Shown here piece after piece: positions 12,335-25,100 of a stretch of DNA of 64,000 nt. The notes beneath the pieces are model-generated. The model was not told the DNA's origin and ran no database searches. It was given only the letters and a program-made list of their open reading frames with translations. The DNA is from Cycas panzhihuaensis (taxonomy: Eukaryota > Cycadophyta). Every line of letters starts with the position of its first letter. Within the stretch, counting starts at the first letter, position 1. A program made the position numbers and the translations under genes. The DNA lies in NCBI GenBank assembly GCA_023213395.1, contig CM041465.1:247945741-248009740 (forward strand), in the 5' to 3' direction.

Positions 12335-12840
12335 ACTTAATAGAGACAAACCCCAATGAGTGGCTAGTAAAGATTAAGAACTACTTTGAAATAGTTGGCA
12401 TTTTTAATGTTCCCAATCAAATTACATTCACTATTAAGGACTTTATAGGACCAATGTACCTAGGGACCACAAGGTGGAATCTAGGATACCCTGAAGGAGC
12501 ACTTTTCAAGAAAATTAGATATGCCTTTGAAGAACAAATTGAAGAGTATCAAAGGAACCCACATTATATTCAGCTAATCCACTCCATCTAGCAAAATAAA
12601 TTAATACAACAATATACTAAAGTATTTGAGAAGCCACAAAGCAAGGTAGAGGTTGAATCCAAGGATGCTCTAACATTTTGCATAAACAACCTACAACCCA
12701 AAATCTATGAGGATGTACAATAACCTAATTCAATCACCTTGAAAAATGCTATCCTTCTAATACTCCTACCTGAGTACAAATTGCTTATTAAACAAACCAA
12801 ACAAATCACAAACCAAGGAAGATTGACTTTTATATAATTG
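12335..12840 (+). pseudogene. N1A Gag-like frame
   Basis: The frame begins NEWLVKIKNYFEIVGIFNVP and runs about 85 codons without a stop, then continues past single stops to ...NLQPKIYEDVQ and ...EYKLLIKQTKQ. The pattern of a Trp and Phe-rich start and a later 'L.P.I...V......L..AI' stretch resembles Ty3-type Retrotrans_gag domains, though weakly. N1B keeps the same frame (NEWLTKIKNSFEILSIFNAP at 40755-40815), which supports a real ancestral protein. No zinc knuckle is seen. Confidence 0.5.
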
Positions 12841-13565
12841 TATAGTCAAAAGTAGTCTATCGATCTACCAATTATTTATCCACCCAATGCTCAACATCTA
12901 ATTTACTAGCAAAGGAGAAGGATAATGACTCAACACCTAACACAACAAAAGAAGTTCACGACCTACAAAGGGAACTTTTGAATATAATACTAATGAAATA
13001 ATAGTATGGGATAAATTAGATGAAATACCTATAACTTAATATGACAAGAGCTTAACACCTCTTCCAAAGGATGGCATGTCAACTTACAATCAAAAGATTA
13101 ATTCATATATTATAGAAGACCCACTAATACAAGTCACATTGACCCCATTCCCTAGAAACTAATGTTAAGTATCATTATTCAAAATAATACCAACACAAAA
13201 TTGCTAATAGTAATTCCTCATGAAGATACATATAAGAAAGTTATGAATGATAATTATGTACAATCTAGCATATATCTACAATATGAGATTAGAGTTATAT
13301 GGAAGATTTATAGGCAACATACTTTGAATAAAAGATAGGAGCAAAAGGTATTTCAACAACTACTAGGAAATACCAATAGGTTGGGAATAATTAAATCTTG
13401 TTGATGTTTGTCTCTTCTTTAAGAGTTGCTACAACTCTAAGGTCTGAGGAAGATAACTCAATGACATAATATAGATGCATATGATATTCTCCTATCAACC
13501 TGAGGTAATAAGAAGTTGTTATTTCAAAATATACTTTGAGGGCAAAGCATCTCGAAAAAGGGTGG

Positions 13566-13910
13566 TAACATTTCCATCCCTAATCAATAATTATTTATTA
13601 TTATTAATTATCATTAATTATGAAAGGGTATGTTGATGTTATGTACCTTTGTATGTAGGAACACTAGAACACATATAAATAGAGGAGAATATTATAATAT
13701 CTAATATGGTATATTAATCAATTTTATTCATTGGTCTTGGGGTTTCAATCCAAAGCATAGCCTTCTTGAATAAGGGTCATTTGAAATACTTCTAATGCAA
13801 TTCAAAAACTAGATGACAAAAACATCTCATACTTTCTTAATTATTAATGCACGTGTCTATGATTTGAGTCCTTCTTATCTTTGAAGTAGGGGTCGAGGCA
13901 TGGTACCTCC
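13566..13910 (+). repeat. N1A 3' LTR-like end
   Basis: It follows a purine-rich tract (AAAAAGGGTGG). The N1B counterpart starts TGTTACAACCCC, a typical Ty3-type LTR start after AAAGAAGGGGATAA; the N1A start is mutated. A TATA-like ACATATAAATAGAGG lies at 13671-13685. The right end is where similarity to N1B stops. Confidence 0.5.
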
Positions 13911-15181
13911 TTCAAACTTCTCTAATCAAACCATTTATTGGATGGCTTGGAATTTCTAGAGTTGATCTCTTCATCAAAACCTCCAAAGTCCAATTTTGAG
14001 CTTGTTCTAAAAGTGATAAGATTATTTATGCTTGGCTTTCCATTGAGGTTAAGGAACGCCTTCTTTTTCCATTGCATAATTAGTAGTATGCCATGTCCCC
14101 AATTTGGATGACATGGGCTTTCTTCAATGGTGATCTTCCTAAGAAGGTCAAAAAGCAAAGAGGTTTGTAGAGACTGCTACAAAGTTTATCTAGAAGGGAA
14201 GTTGATATTTTAATTTCTTAAGCCATTAATATCCTTATGGAATCTAGTTTCCTTTAGTTAGCCATTTTTTAATCTAAATTAGGAAGTTCCAAAGTGTTAA
14301 GACTCCCCACTCTTCACCATATTGTTTTTGGCATAATGTTGACTAATGATGCCCCATTCATTATTGTGGAGGTCAACTTTTGCCCCATGATTGATATCTA
14401 AATCTTTGCTTATCATTCTTATGCTTAGCCCTTCTACCCATTTGTTAGGAAAATTATCAATATTAGGGTCTATTATATAAAGTACCTCATTCATATAATT
14501 TTGTGATTATTATTTTACAAACAGTATAATATATTGTTTGTCAATCATTCCTTCCATTGGTTGTGCCCCTAGTATAATAACCTTTTCTAACTCGAGTATC
14601 ATTGCCAAGAATATAGAAATTTGTACTTGGATATAAACTTGGGGTGGTTGATATAGAAATGGAAATACCTTTCATGTGTCCTTTAAAACCCCCTTCCTAT
14701 GGTTCATTATCAATTGTGTGGCTACACCCATTTCCCTAAGGGACCAACTATAACTAATTGATGGTGACTTATGTTAACCTTTTATTTCTTAATTACTAGT
14801 GGGGGATGTTCACCCTTCTATTTCTTTTGTACCTTTATCAATATTCTTGTGGTAATATTTGATTTTATAGTGGTAATGAAGTTTGATACTTCTATTTGTC
14901 TAGGGTATTTCTCCTTGTTGTGGTCTCTTTTCCCATGCCATCTACACAACATTTTTCTATATTCTTTTTTGTGCTTTTTTTTTTTTGAATGTTCCCATTC
15001 TTCATGTGTTCAACATTGGACTATTAGTTTTCCTTTGTCATTAAGTGTCAATTTTTTTGGTTTGATTTTTCTCTAGCATCATGTATATTGAGCTTTCTAT
15101 TAGTATTAGAGTAATAGACTTTGTTGTTCCCTTGATAGTTTTGGTTGGAAACAAAGTATACATTTTACTTTTATTATTTTT
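13911..15181. other. Unassigned DNA between N1A and repeat B1
   Basis: 1.3 kb without recognisable domains. The minus strand has two open pieces of unknown nature (14494-14297, NEVLYIIDPNIDNFPNKW...; 14158-13922) in a row, which could be a decayed coding region. I recognise no family. Confidence 0.4.
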
Positions 15182-15618
15182 TTAAGAGAAAATATAATTG
15201 CAAAAGCAATGTAATAATAGAACTTTAAACCATGCAAAGAATAAATAGCATAAACAAGCCAAGCACTCAATAAGGAACACTAGGAGATTCAAGTCTAAAC
15301 ATAGACCTTTTATTAATCTGAGCAACAGTTAAAGAATTATAGAGATGAATAAATCCTAACTCTTTTCATCGACTCATCAAAGACTTATCCACAACCCATG
15401 TTATATGTGTTGTTACCTAAGAATATATATACACAACATTATAAGATATTACCTTGTAGTTTTATAATATAATGGGCATAAACTACAGGTCAACAAAGAC
15501 ATCCAAAATTTTTTCTTGGGGGCTCCTGCCTTCAAACCCCCGCTTGGGGGGCCGCCTGGGGCTTGGGTGTAATGTTTATACCTATGTAACACTTATAAAA
15601 TGTTCAACATATCTAACA
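15182..15618 (-). repeat. Solo-LTR-like repeat, family B copy 1
   Basis: Matches 41454-41812 along its length (landmarks CATAGACCTTTTATTAATCTGAG, of which both copies share the core ATAGACCTTTTATTAATC, and TTCAACATATCTAACA). On the minus strand it starts TGTTAGATATGTTGAAC, typical of LTRs. This copy has about 80 extra bp at 15487-15567 that are strikingly GC-rich. The flanks TTTTT / CTTTT may be a decayed target duplication. Confidence 0.65.
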
Positions 15619-15814
15619 CTTTTGACTTTTTATGTTGAACCTACACTCAATGATGCCATGATGTTTGACATTATAAATAACATAGTGTTTTCCTTGCATT
15701 CACTCTTATACTGTCATTCTCTTTTGCATTTGACACAATATTTTTCATTATTTTCTCATTTTGTCCTTAGAAGGTTCCTTTGTCACACATGCCATATCTT
15801 ACTATAATGTCAAG

Positions 15815-16030
15815 TGTTAAATTCTAACACCACAGTGATGAGAGAAAAGATTCTATTGTTGTTTTATTATGAGAGGAATCTCTCTTTTTATACATTAAGT
15901 TGTATAACAATTATGTGGTTTAATACAACCAATCATTTACATTAAGTATAATGAAGGTCTAATAACATTACCCCCTTTATCTTAATGAGCCTATCCTAAG
16001 ACTCCTAAGATAAAACATTATTCTCTAACA
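15815..16030 (-). repeat. C3 3' LTR
   Basis: 216 bp, plus-strand ends TGTTAAATTCT...TCTCTAACA. It adjoins the polypurine tract (minus strand TTAAGAGAGAA) on its right. Confidence 0.93.
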
Positions 16031-16054
16031 TTCTCTCTTAATATTTTATCTCTT

Positions 16055-16436
16055 TGGTAGAATACCACTCTTTAATGATAATTGCACACCAACATAATAA
16101 ATAAATAACTCCAAAAAAAATACTTGTATTGCAATACCCTTCGAGGAGGCAACCTCCCAATTACATGCAATAACAATGACATTTAAGATACCATACTCTA
16201 AGGATTACATAAATATATATATAGCTCTATGCTCATTACACAACCTCCTTCTTATGCATGTAGGATATTACATGAATATATATAGTACTCAATGACCACT
16301 ACACAACCTTCTACTTATGCATATAGAATATTAAGAAAAGGTAAGAAGTAGAAGAAATTTAAGATATAAAAGAGAGAAGAAGTAGAAGATATAAGAGAAT
16401 ATAAGAGAAGGTAAGTCAGGGGTTAGATCCATAACA
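16055..16436 (-). repeat. G1 3' LTR
   Basis: About 382 bp, plus-strand ends TGGTAGAATACC...CCATAACA, next to the polypurine tract on its right. It matches 21748-22118 throughout (for example GCACACCAACATAATAA and CAATGACCACTACACAACC). Confidence 0.93.
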
Positions 16437-16453
16437 AAGTCCCCCCCTTAAGA
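16437..16453 (-). other. G1 polypurine tract
   Basis: Minus strand TCTTAAGGGGGGGACTT, immediately before the 3' LTR start; primes plus-strand synthesis in retroelements. Confidence 0.8.
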
Positions 16454-16469
16454 AAACTTTGGCTTCAAA

Positions 16470-19400
16470 GCTTAGTGATCTCAAGGTGCTCTAGGACAAA
16501 TTGCTCATTCTCCCATGTTACATCTTCTCACAGAAGTTATTTCCATTTGATGAGATGCTCAATGATTTGTGTGGATCATAGATGTTAAATTCTTTGGTCG
16601 ATGATACATTCTAGAATGGATTAAAGTTGCCCCTCCTCATTTAAGATAGGTAATTTTATTTGAACTTGTACTTGTTACCCAATTTCTCTTAAGACATGAA
16701 ATATGAAAGACATTATGGATCCTTGATAATGGTGGTAAGTCCAAGGCATATGCAACTTCACCAATCTTCTTGAGAATTTTATAAGACCCATAAAATTGAG
16801 TTTATAATTTATGTTGCCCATCCCATTTGAGAGATGACTGCTTATACGGTTACAATCGTAAGTATACCCAGTCACCTAGTTGAAATGCTCATTGACTTCG
16901 CTCTTTATCTGTCTGTTGTTTCATCTGATTTTGTGCAAGGTTAAAATTTTCCTTGAGTAGCTTAAGAATCTTTGTTGTTTATTCGATGTGGTCCTCGACT
17001 GCTTAAACTTTATAACTGATTATGGCATAATTCTTAAGTGTGGGTGGTTCATAGCCATATAATGCTTAGAACAGACTCATTCCTACTGATGTATGATAGG
17101 TTGTATTATACCACCATTCTGCTAAAGGAAGTCAATGATGCCACTGGCCCAGCTTATCTAAAGCATAACAACAAAGGTATCCTTTAAGGTACTTATTAAC
17201 CACCTCAGTTTGACCATCTGTTTGTAGATGGTAGGATGAGATTATTGTCAGTTTAGTACCAAGTAGATGGAAGAGTTCTATCTAGAAGTTGTTGGTAAAC
17301 TTTGAGTCCCGATCACTGACTATGCATTTGAGCATGCCATGCAACCTATGTATATCCTTTAAAAAGATCTCAGTAATTTACTTTGCCTTGTATATGGCTT
17401 GAATGCCACAAAAATGGGCATATTTGGTTAGTCTATCAACAACCACTAGTATAGCATCTTTTCCTTCTGACTAGGGCAAACCCACAATGAAGTCTATAGA
17501 AATTTCTTTCCATTATTAATTTGGTATGAGAAAAGGTTGCAACAATCCTAAAGACTTGACTGTTTATGTTTTTTATGTCATTGATAAATTTCACATGAGG
17601 AAACATATCTCTTTACATCTCCTTTTTGTCCTTTCTAAAAGAAAGTTTGTTTTAAGCGGTGGTATGTTCATAGGAACCCTGAATGACCTACTATTGGAGA
17701 GGCATGTGCATCATATAAAATTTGCTCCTTGAGGCTAGAGTGAGGGCATATATATATTCGATTCTTGTACCAGAGAATATTTACAGACTATATATAATGG
17801 GTTGAATACCCTACTCCAATTTGAAGGTCTTAAATGATCTATTTTGTAAAGGGGTCATGATTCCATTCTTGCTTGGTGACCACTATCCAAGAGAGATTGA
17901 CTGTGGTAATAGAATATAGTGTAGAGCCTTCTTCCTTACGAGATAAAGCATCAAGAGCTATATTATCCTTGCCTTTTTTATATATTATTTCAAAGTTAAA
18001 AGCTTACATTTTGGTGACCCATTTTTGTTATTCCTCAGATGTCGTCCTTTGAGATAGGAAATATTTCAAGCTATCATGGTCTGTTTTAATTTTGAAATAT
18101 ATTCCTAATAAATATTGTCGTCATTTCCTATCCGTATGGAGAATTGCTAACATCTCCTTCTCATAGGTAGATTTGACTTGTTTCTTAGGTGTAAGTTGAT
18201 GACTTTCAAAGGCCAAAGGTTTCCCTTCTTGTATTAAGACTGCTCCAATGCCTTGTCCCGATGCATCATATTTAATGATGAAGGTTTTTGTAAAGTCTAG
18301 TGTTGCAAGGAATGGTGTGGTAGTTAAATCCACCTTTAGGTGTTCAAATGATTTAGAGGTCTTATCATTCCAATGAAAGGAATCCCTTTTTAACAAGTTG
18401 ATTAAAGGGGAAGTAATCCTTGCGTAGCCCTGAACAAACTTTTGATAATACCGTATAATTCTTAAGAATCCATGAAGGGCCTTGATGTTTTGGGATTTAG
18501 GCCAGTTCATGATAACTGCAATTTTCTTAGGATTCACCTTGACTCCTTCTTGAGAGATAATATGGCCCAAATATTCTATTTGTATTTGCCCAAATTGACA
18601 TTTTAATTTTTTTTTATAAAGTTGGTTGTCTGCAAGCACCTATAATGCCTTATCAACATGCTGAAGATGGTCTTCCCATATACAACTAAAGATCACAATG
18701 TCATAAAAAAAGACTAACATGAACTTCCTTAAGTAAGGTCAAAAGAGTTTGTTTATGAGTTCTTGAAAGATAGATAGGGTATTAATCAAGCCAAATGGCA
18801 TAACTAAAAATTCATAATGTCCTTCATGTATATGAAATATAGTTTTATGAACATCCTCTGCCTTGATCATAATTTGATGGTATCCTAACCGCAAGTCCAA
18901 TGATATGAAGAACATTGCTCCATGGAGTTCATCCAAGAGTTCATCAATGATTGGTATAGGAAATTTATTCTTGATGGTTTTCTTATTGAACTCGCAGTAG
19001 TCTACACACATGTGAAATAAGCCATCTTTTTTTCTTACTAAAATCTCTTGAGCATAAAAAGTGCTTGTACTTTACCTAATAGCACCAGCATTAATAAGTT
19101 CTTGAACTAATCATTCAATTTCATTCTTTTGTTGGTGGGGACACTAGTATGGTCAAATGCAAGGAGGATTGCTTTCAGCTACCAAATCAATGTTATGATC
19201 TTGATCACATACTGGAGGAAGATCTTGAGAAATATCCTGAAAGACCTAGTTGTGGCGGTGAAGTACCAATTTTAAGTCATTTGGTATATTATCATCTTAG
19301 AGAATGTCCCCTTATGTTGGAAGTTCCTGGCCTTCTAGAGCATAACATTTGGCAATGATTCTTGTGCCACCCTTTTTAATAAGCCTCTCCATACAGTGTG

Positions 19401-19930
19401 AGTTGATGATTTGGGTTGGAGGAGGAATGATCCCATTCAATTGATAGTCAATTCCTTCATAAGTAAATTAGATGAAGAGCTCTTACATATTTAGTTGAAT
19501 GGTCCCTAGTCATTTGAGCCATTGTACCCCTAATACAACATTAACTCCTCCAACAAAAATGGCATACATAGAAGTGGAGAGGTGATAGTCACCCATTTGC
19601 AACTTGATGTTGTAATATTTTCCCCATAAGCGAGTGTTCCTCCATTAGCCACCATAACCTAGAACTTTTTGACAGGATATAGAAAACAATTGAGTTCCTT
19701 AGCAAGTTTCTGATTGATGAAATTATGGGTGCTCCCAGAATCTATGAGGACAACCACCTTCCTTTTATTAATATACCCAATAAGTTTGAGTGTCTGAGGG
19801 GCTACAATTCCAGTTAGGGCATGCACATATATAGTAGCAGTATCTTCTTCTTCATCCTCAGGTGGGTCACAATCATTATTTGCTGGCTTTAATGAGGCTT
19901 CCTCTACTGGTTCATCATCTTAGAAATCCT
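16470..19930 (-). pseudogene. G1 pol remnant: protease, RT, RNase H, integrase, chromodomain
   Basis: Protease: VLIDSGSTHNFI at about 19755-19715, active site intact. Reverse transcriptase: 19011-18739 (ISLDLRLGYHQI, MPFGLINTLSIFQ) and 18639-18121. The catalytic motif, normally F-x-D-D, reads FFYDIV (18695-18712), so one Asp is Tyr. RNase H: KYDASGQGIGAVL near 18270. Integrase: IVSDRDSKFT near 17320-17290, then DGQTEVVNKYL and WWYNTTYHTSVGMS at 17215-17080. Chromodomain: HLIKWK and EDVTWENEQFVLEH at 16560-16480, which places it among the chromoviruses. Several stops. Confidence 0.92.
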
Positions 19931-20828
19931 CAATTATAAATAAGCGTTGTCCAGGACACTTATGGTATTTATGATACTTTTGGTTACAACAAAAACATAA
20001 CCCTTTCAATCGTTTCTCATCCATCTCTTGGGAAGTCATTCATCGCACACCAGGAACTTGAAATTATGGTCATTTTTCTGGGAATGTTTGTTGGAGGGGT
20101 TGGGATGCCTTATTTTTTGCTTCAATATATCAAGCAAAATTGATAGTTGTAGAGATGTTATCATGTTTTAAGAGTCGCAAATCATGTCTAATGTCATCTC
20201 GTAACCCACCAATATATAACTCAAGTAATTTATTCTAATAAAGACCATCAACCCTTGTGGAGAGACGTTGATATTCTACTGTATAAGATGAAATAGTCCC
20301 CTCTTGTTTGACTTTAGCTAACTGGTTAAAATGGTCATGATCTTAAGTACTATCATATTGAGCTATAAGATTCTTGACAAAACCCTCTCATTGATAACTA
20401 AGCCCACTATTTTTTTTCATAACTCATTGGTACCATTGGTAGGGTTTAGTTTCTATGTGTAGAGAAGTAAGAGGGATCTTCTTATCTGCTGGAACTTGAT
20501 AAAGAGAAAAGTATTATTCCATTTGGGTGATCCAAGTACATACATCTGTACGATTGAACTTCTTGATTTCTACCTTGGGAAGAAAGTTTAGATGGAAGCA
20601 CCTACTATCATTACCTTCATCTTCTTTAGCGAAGTGACCCCCACCTATGTGAGTAGTTTCATCAAAGTCAATGTTTTCTTCCTTAAAATATTTCATGGAT
20701 GTGAACTCTAGTATTACTGCTTTAAAATTTTCATTGAAGTTATTTTGGATTTGTAATATATCTCCTCGAAGTTTTATGACAACATCGTTGAGATCTTGAG
20801 TCTAACTTGGGTTCATCTTAGGGGCCAT
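19930..20828 (-). pseudogene. G1 gag remnant
   Basis: The start ATG at 20828 gives MAPKMNPS, a stop, then TQDLNDVVIKLRGD. The piece 20696-20514 contains FLPKVEIKKFNRTDVCTWI, the usual 'F.G.d...W' entry of Ty3-type Gag. Near 19945-20015 the zinc knuckle CFCCNQKYHKYHKC keeps all four ligands. Stops interrupt the middle part. Confidence 0.85.
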
Positions 20829-21731
20829 TTATTCACAAGACCTAAGTTGACTCCTAGTTGGTAAATGTGAATGAAAAGGATTTGACAGGGTGTCTAGATT
20901 GTTATTCCCAATATTTTACAATAAGGCAATAGGGATCTTTCTTTCTTTTTTTACTTTTTTTTTTTTCCTTATTTATTTATTTATTTATTTTTATTTTTTA
21001 GTTTTTATTTTTATTTTTTTTAATTTTTCGTCATTGGTTGGCTAATTAACTATGTGCACATGAGCTAATGACAAACTAGCTAGACACACTAAATTTAACA
21101 AATTGATGATGGCTGACTTACTGACTGATTAGGTGTGTACAAACCACTAATAGATTGACCAAGTACACTAGGTATGGGCTTGTCTGGTTTGTAGGCCCTC
21201 TGATATACTAATCTTAGTCATAAATAGTATCAACCTATAGAGGTAAACGCTCTACTCTGTAGTTGTACTACCTCATCTCTAGGGTACATGGAGAGTAACT
21301 TCCTGGGGCTAACTGCTTAACAGTGCACTACAAATTATAGATGATTAATAGGTTTCCTATGGTTACCTATACTAGGAAGGCCTATCTAGGGGGTCTTCCT
21401 ATATACTTGCAGGTACGTGGAGGCATAATTCTGTAACCAAGTTCTGTCTAAGGCTTGATTCAAGAATGCGATCTCCAATCCTTCACGCAAGGGACAAAAA
21501 AGCTACAATGCGCTTAGCCCAAAACGACTGATCCCAGCACAGGGTCTCTATCTAAATGCAAAAGAAAACTATCTAGTGGTAGTGTTAGGATAGTTGCCCG
21601 ATTACAGTGTTATCTACCCCCAAAAAGTAAAGTAACTAAGTGGAAATTAAATGAAAATAGGTACTAATAAGAAAAAACTAATAAACAAAAATTATTTAGT
21701 ACCTTTGACTCTCCCATAAGGTATGGATCGA
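20829..21731 (-). other. G1 untranslated leader
   Basis: About 0.9 kb with no frame. It holds a T-rich tract with TTTA repeats at 20940-21025 (plus strand) and otherwise unremarkable sequence. Confidence 0.6.
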
Positions 21732-21745
21732 TCACTCTAATACCA
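21732..21745 (-). other. G1 primer-binding site
   Basis: The minus strand reads TGGTATTAGAGTGA two bases after the LTR, an initiator-Met type site as used by plant chromoviruses. Confidence 0.8.
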
Positions 21746-21747
21746 CT

Positions 21748-22118
21748 TGGTAGGATACCACTCCTTAATGATAATTGCACACCAACATAATAAGCAAATA
21801 ACTCTAAAAAAAGCACTTGTATTGTAATACCTTTCAAAGGGAAACCTCCTAATTACATGCAATAACAATGACATTTAAGATACCATACTCTAAGGATTAC
21901 ATGAATATATATATAGCTCTATGCTCACTACACAACCTCATTCTTATGCATGTGGGATATTACATAAATATATATATTGCTCAATGACCACTACACAACC
22001 TTCTACTTATGCATGTGGGATATTAAAAAAAGGGAAGAAGTAAAAGATATAAGAGAGACAAGAATAGAAGATATAAGAGAATATAAGAGAAGGTAAGTCA
22101 GGAGTTGGATCCCTAACA
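21748..22118 (-). repeat. G1 5' LTR
   Basis: About 371 bp, plus-strand ends TGGTAGGATACC...CCCTAACA. Confidence 0.93.
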
Positions 22119-22144
22119 CTTTTTTAGTCCCATCTTTTCTCTAA

Positions 22145-25100
22145 GCAATTGAAACCTATCTTTTCCAAGGGATTTTGTTAGAATATCTACAACTTGGTTT
22201 GTTGCGGGACAGTATGCTAAATCAACCTCTTTATTATGCACTTTCTATCGAATGAAGTGATGGTGCACTTTTATATGTTTTGTTCATGCATGCAGAATGA
22301 GATTTTTAGCTAACTTTATTGCATTTTGATTATCACATAATAAGGTGGTTGGTCCTTTTTCTAGTTGGTTCAAGTCCATGAGTAATTATCTAAGCCTGAG
22401 TGCTTCACATGTTATATTAAATGTTGATTTATACTCTACTTCTATTAATGAAAGTGCAACGATTGGCTGCATTTTGTTGCACTAGGAAATGACAACTGAG
22501 CCTAAGAAGAAATATTATCCGCTAGTAGATCTTATGTCTGCTTTGCCACTTGCCCAAATAGAATCACAGTATCTGAGCAATTGTGTTGATTTCTTTTTGG
22601 CAAATACCAATTTTAGATCTATAGTTTCTTTTAGGTATCAAAGTATCCTTTTGGCTGCTTTTCAATGTCTTATTCTTGGTTCCTACATATATCTGGATAC
22701 CAATCCTACTGAGTGTGAAATATCAAGTCTTGTGATAGTTAAGTAGATTAAGCTTCTAATTAACTACCTATAGAGAGTGTTGTTGATAGTAGATTCACCT
22801 TCTTCTAGGACTAGATTGCAATTTACCTCCACTGGTATTGTGTAGCCATTGTAATTCTCCATTTGAAATTTGATAAGCAAGTCTTTGATATATTTGCTTT
22901 GTGATAATATGATTGAGTTTTCATTTTATTCAACTTTTATTTCTAGATAATAACTCAGGGAACCCAAATCTATCATTTCGAAGTCCTTTTTCAACTGACT
23001 TTTTATATCTGAGATGGATGTGATGTGGTCTCATATGAGTATCATGTCGTCAACATAGACAATAATGATTGATATATTTCCTTCATTTCTTTTACATAAA
23101 GACTGGAATTAGAACTATACATGTGAAAGCTATTTTGAGACAAATGTTTGTCTAGCTTTGTATACCAGGCTCTAGGAGCCTATTTCAATCCATACAGAGC
23201 CTTCTTGAGTTTACATACCAGATGTTCTTACCTCTGTTTGACATAGCCTTCTAGTTGTTACATATAAACTTCTTCCTCTAAGTCTCCATTTAAGAAAGCA
23301 CTTTTGACATCCAACTGGTAAATCTTCTAGTTGTTCTATGCTATTAGTGCAATCATTGTTCACACAGTATTTAGTTTGGCCACAGGAGAAAAAGTTTCAT
23401 CAAAATCAATTATGGTTATCTGAGTTTATCTTTTTGCGACAATTCTTGCTTTGAAATTTTCAATTTGTCCATCTTCTCATTCTTTTACCTTGTACACCCA
23501 TTTGTAATTGATGACTAGTTTATTTGGAGGTAGTTCCACTAGATTCCAAGTTTGATTTTTAATAATAGCATCCATTTTTACATTCATTACTGTCCTCCAT
23601 TTGGCACATTCCTTTGCTTCTTCAAATGAGTACGCCTCTATTCTGCTAAGGAGAGCTCGATGTTGTTGACTCTAAGTTTTGTATATGTGTATATCCCATT
23701 TTCCTTCTTCTATTATTTTGATATACCATTTTAGTACCTTCATCTCCCTTTTTGGTGCTTCAACATTTGTTTCCTTTGATGATTGTTCTTCTTCAATGAG
23801 GTGAGAGGAATCTGACTCTTCCAAGTTAGTTTCTGTAGTTATTCCAAATTCTTCATCAAGAGGTTCCTTTTGGGGCTTAATTTTTGGTATTTATTTAATT
23901 GTTTGAACTGAAGACTTGATCTCAGTTGGAATTTTTTCATTAAAGACTACATCCATACTTATATAGATTTTGTTTGTCTTGGGATCTATGCACTTATACC
24001 CTTTTGAATTTTTGTTGTAACCAATCATGATGTACTCTATTCTCTTTGAATCAAGTTTTGTCCTCTTTTTGTCTAGTACATGAATAAAGGCTTGACTACC
24101 AAAAATCTTCAAGTTACTTACATTAGGTTTTCTTTCGGTCCATTCTTCTTCTAGAGTGGTTTGATGCAGTGCTTTGGTTGGATATTGATTTATCAGCTAG
24201 CATGTTGTACTTACTGCTTCAGCCCAATAAGTTTTTGAAATCTATTTGTCGTGAATCATGTTATGTGTCATTTCTATAATGGTCATGTTTTTCTATTCTA
24301 CAACCCCATTTGATTGAGATGTGTAGGGAGTTATTAGTTGCCTTCGTACACCTTTGGTTCTGCAGTAGTCCATGAACTCTTTTAAAATATATTCAGCACT
24401 ATTGTCAGATTTGATATATTTAATTTTACATCCTGACTCTAGTTCTACTTTAGCCTTAAATTCTTTAAATATATCAAATACATCTGACTTCTTGTGAATA
24501 AATATACCCAGACTTTTCTCATAAAATTATCAAAGAATGTCAAAAAATATCTGGAACCATTTATGGAAAGTGGTGTGAAAGGACCACATAAGTCTATGTG
24601 TACTAATTCTAATTTTTCTTGAGAATGCCATTCGCTTGTTTTGAATGGAAAATGATGTTGTTTTCTAAACTGACAGCCTTTACAAACAAAATATTCTAAT
24701 GAAATGAAAGGGATCCCATTAACTATATTGGTTTTTTTCATTATTTCTAATTTATCTAATGGAAGGTGCCTATACTTCAAATGCCATAATTTATTATCAT
24801 TTGAATTTATAATAGAAAGTTCTTTTACATCATTTAGACCAATAGGAATAGACAACCGCTTATAGAGGTCATTATATTTTACCCCTTTGGCAATGGCGGC
24901 ACTATCATTCTTCATATCTAGTACATAACACATGCCTTTTTCATCAAATATAGTTCTTAGATTTTTGTTGCTCAATTGTTTGACAAAGAGAATATTCATC
25001 TTCAATTCAGGTATAAGAAGTACGTTACCAAATTTCCTTATACAACCTTGCTGATTCACAGCAATGGTGCTTACTCCTTTGATATTTAGAGTGTGTTTAT

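Larger units (their letters stand above)
10609..13910 (+). mobile_element. N1A: copy 1 of a gag-only LTR-type repeat family
   Basis: 3.3 kb (2.9 kb without its insertion) that aligns collinearly with N1B (39314-43320). Landmarks in both, in order: GGCATATTGTT, CAAATCAAAAAGAGAATAAG, CATCCTACTAGTCTTATTA, an AT microsatellite, TCAAGAAGCTTATCAATGG, a Gag-like frame, GAGGGCAAAGCAT, a purine-rich tract and an LTR-like end. No protease, reverse transcriptase or integrase is visible between Gag and the 3' end, so it is probably non-autonomous. A matching 5' LTR and PBS were not found; the left boundary is where the two copies stop aligning. Confidence 0.7.
16055..22118 (-). mobile_element. G1: Ty3/gypsy chromovirus nested in C3
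   Basis: Collinear LTRs (16055-16436, 21748-22118) bound a minus-strand gag-protease-RT-RNase H-integrase-chromodomain order, i.e. a chromovirus. The flanks CTCTT (16050-16054) and CTTTT (22119-22123) are a near-perfect target duplication. It lies between the RNase H end and the 3' LTR of C3. Length is 6.1 kb. Gag and pol carry stops. Confidence 0.95.
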
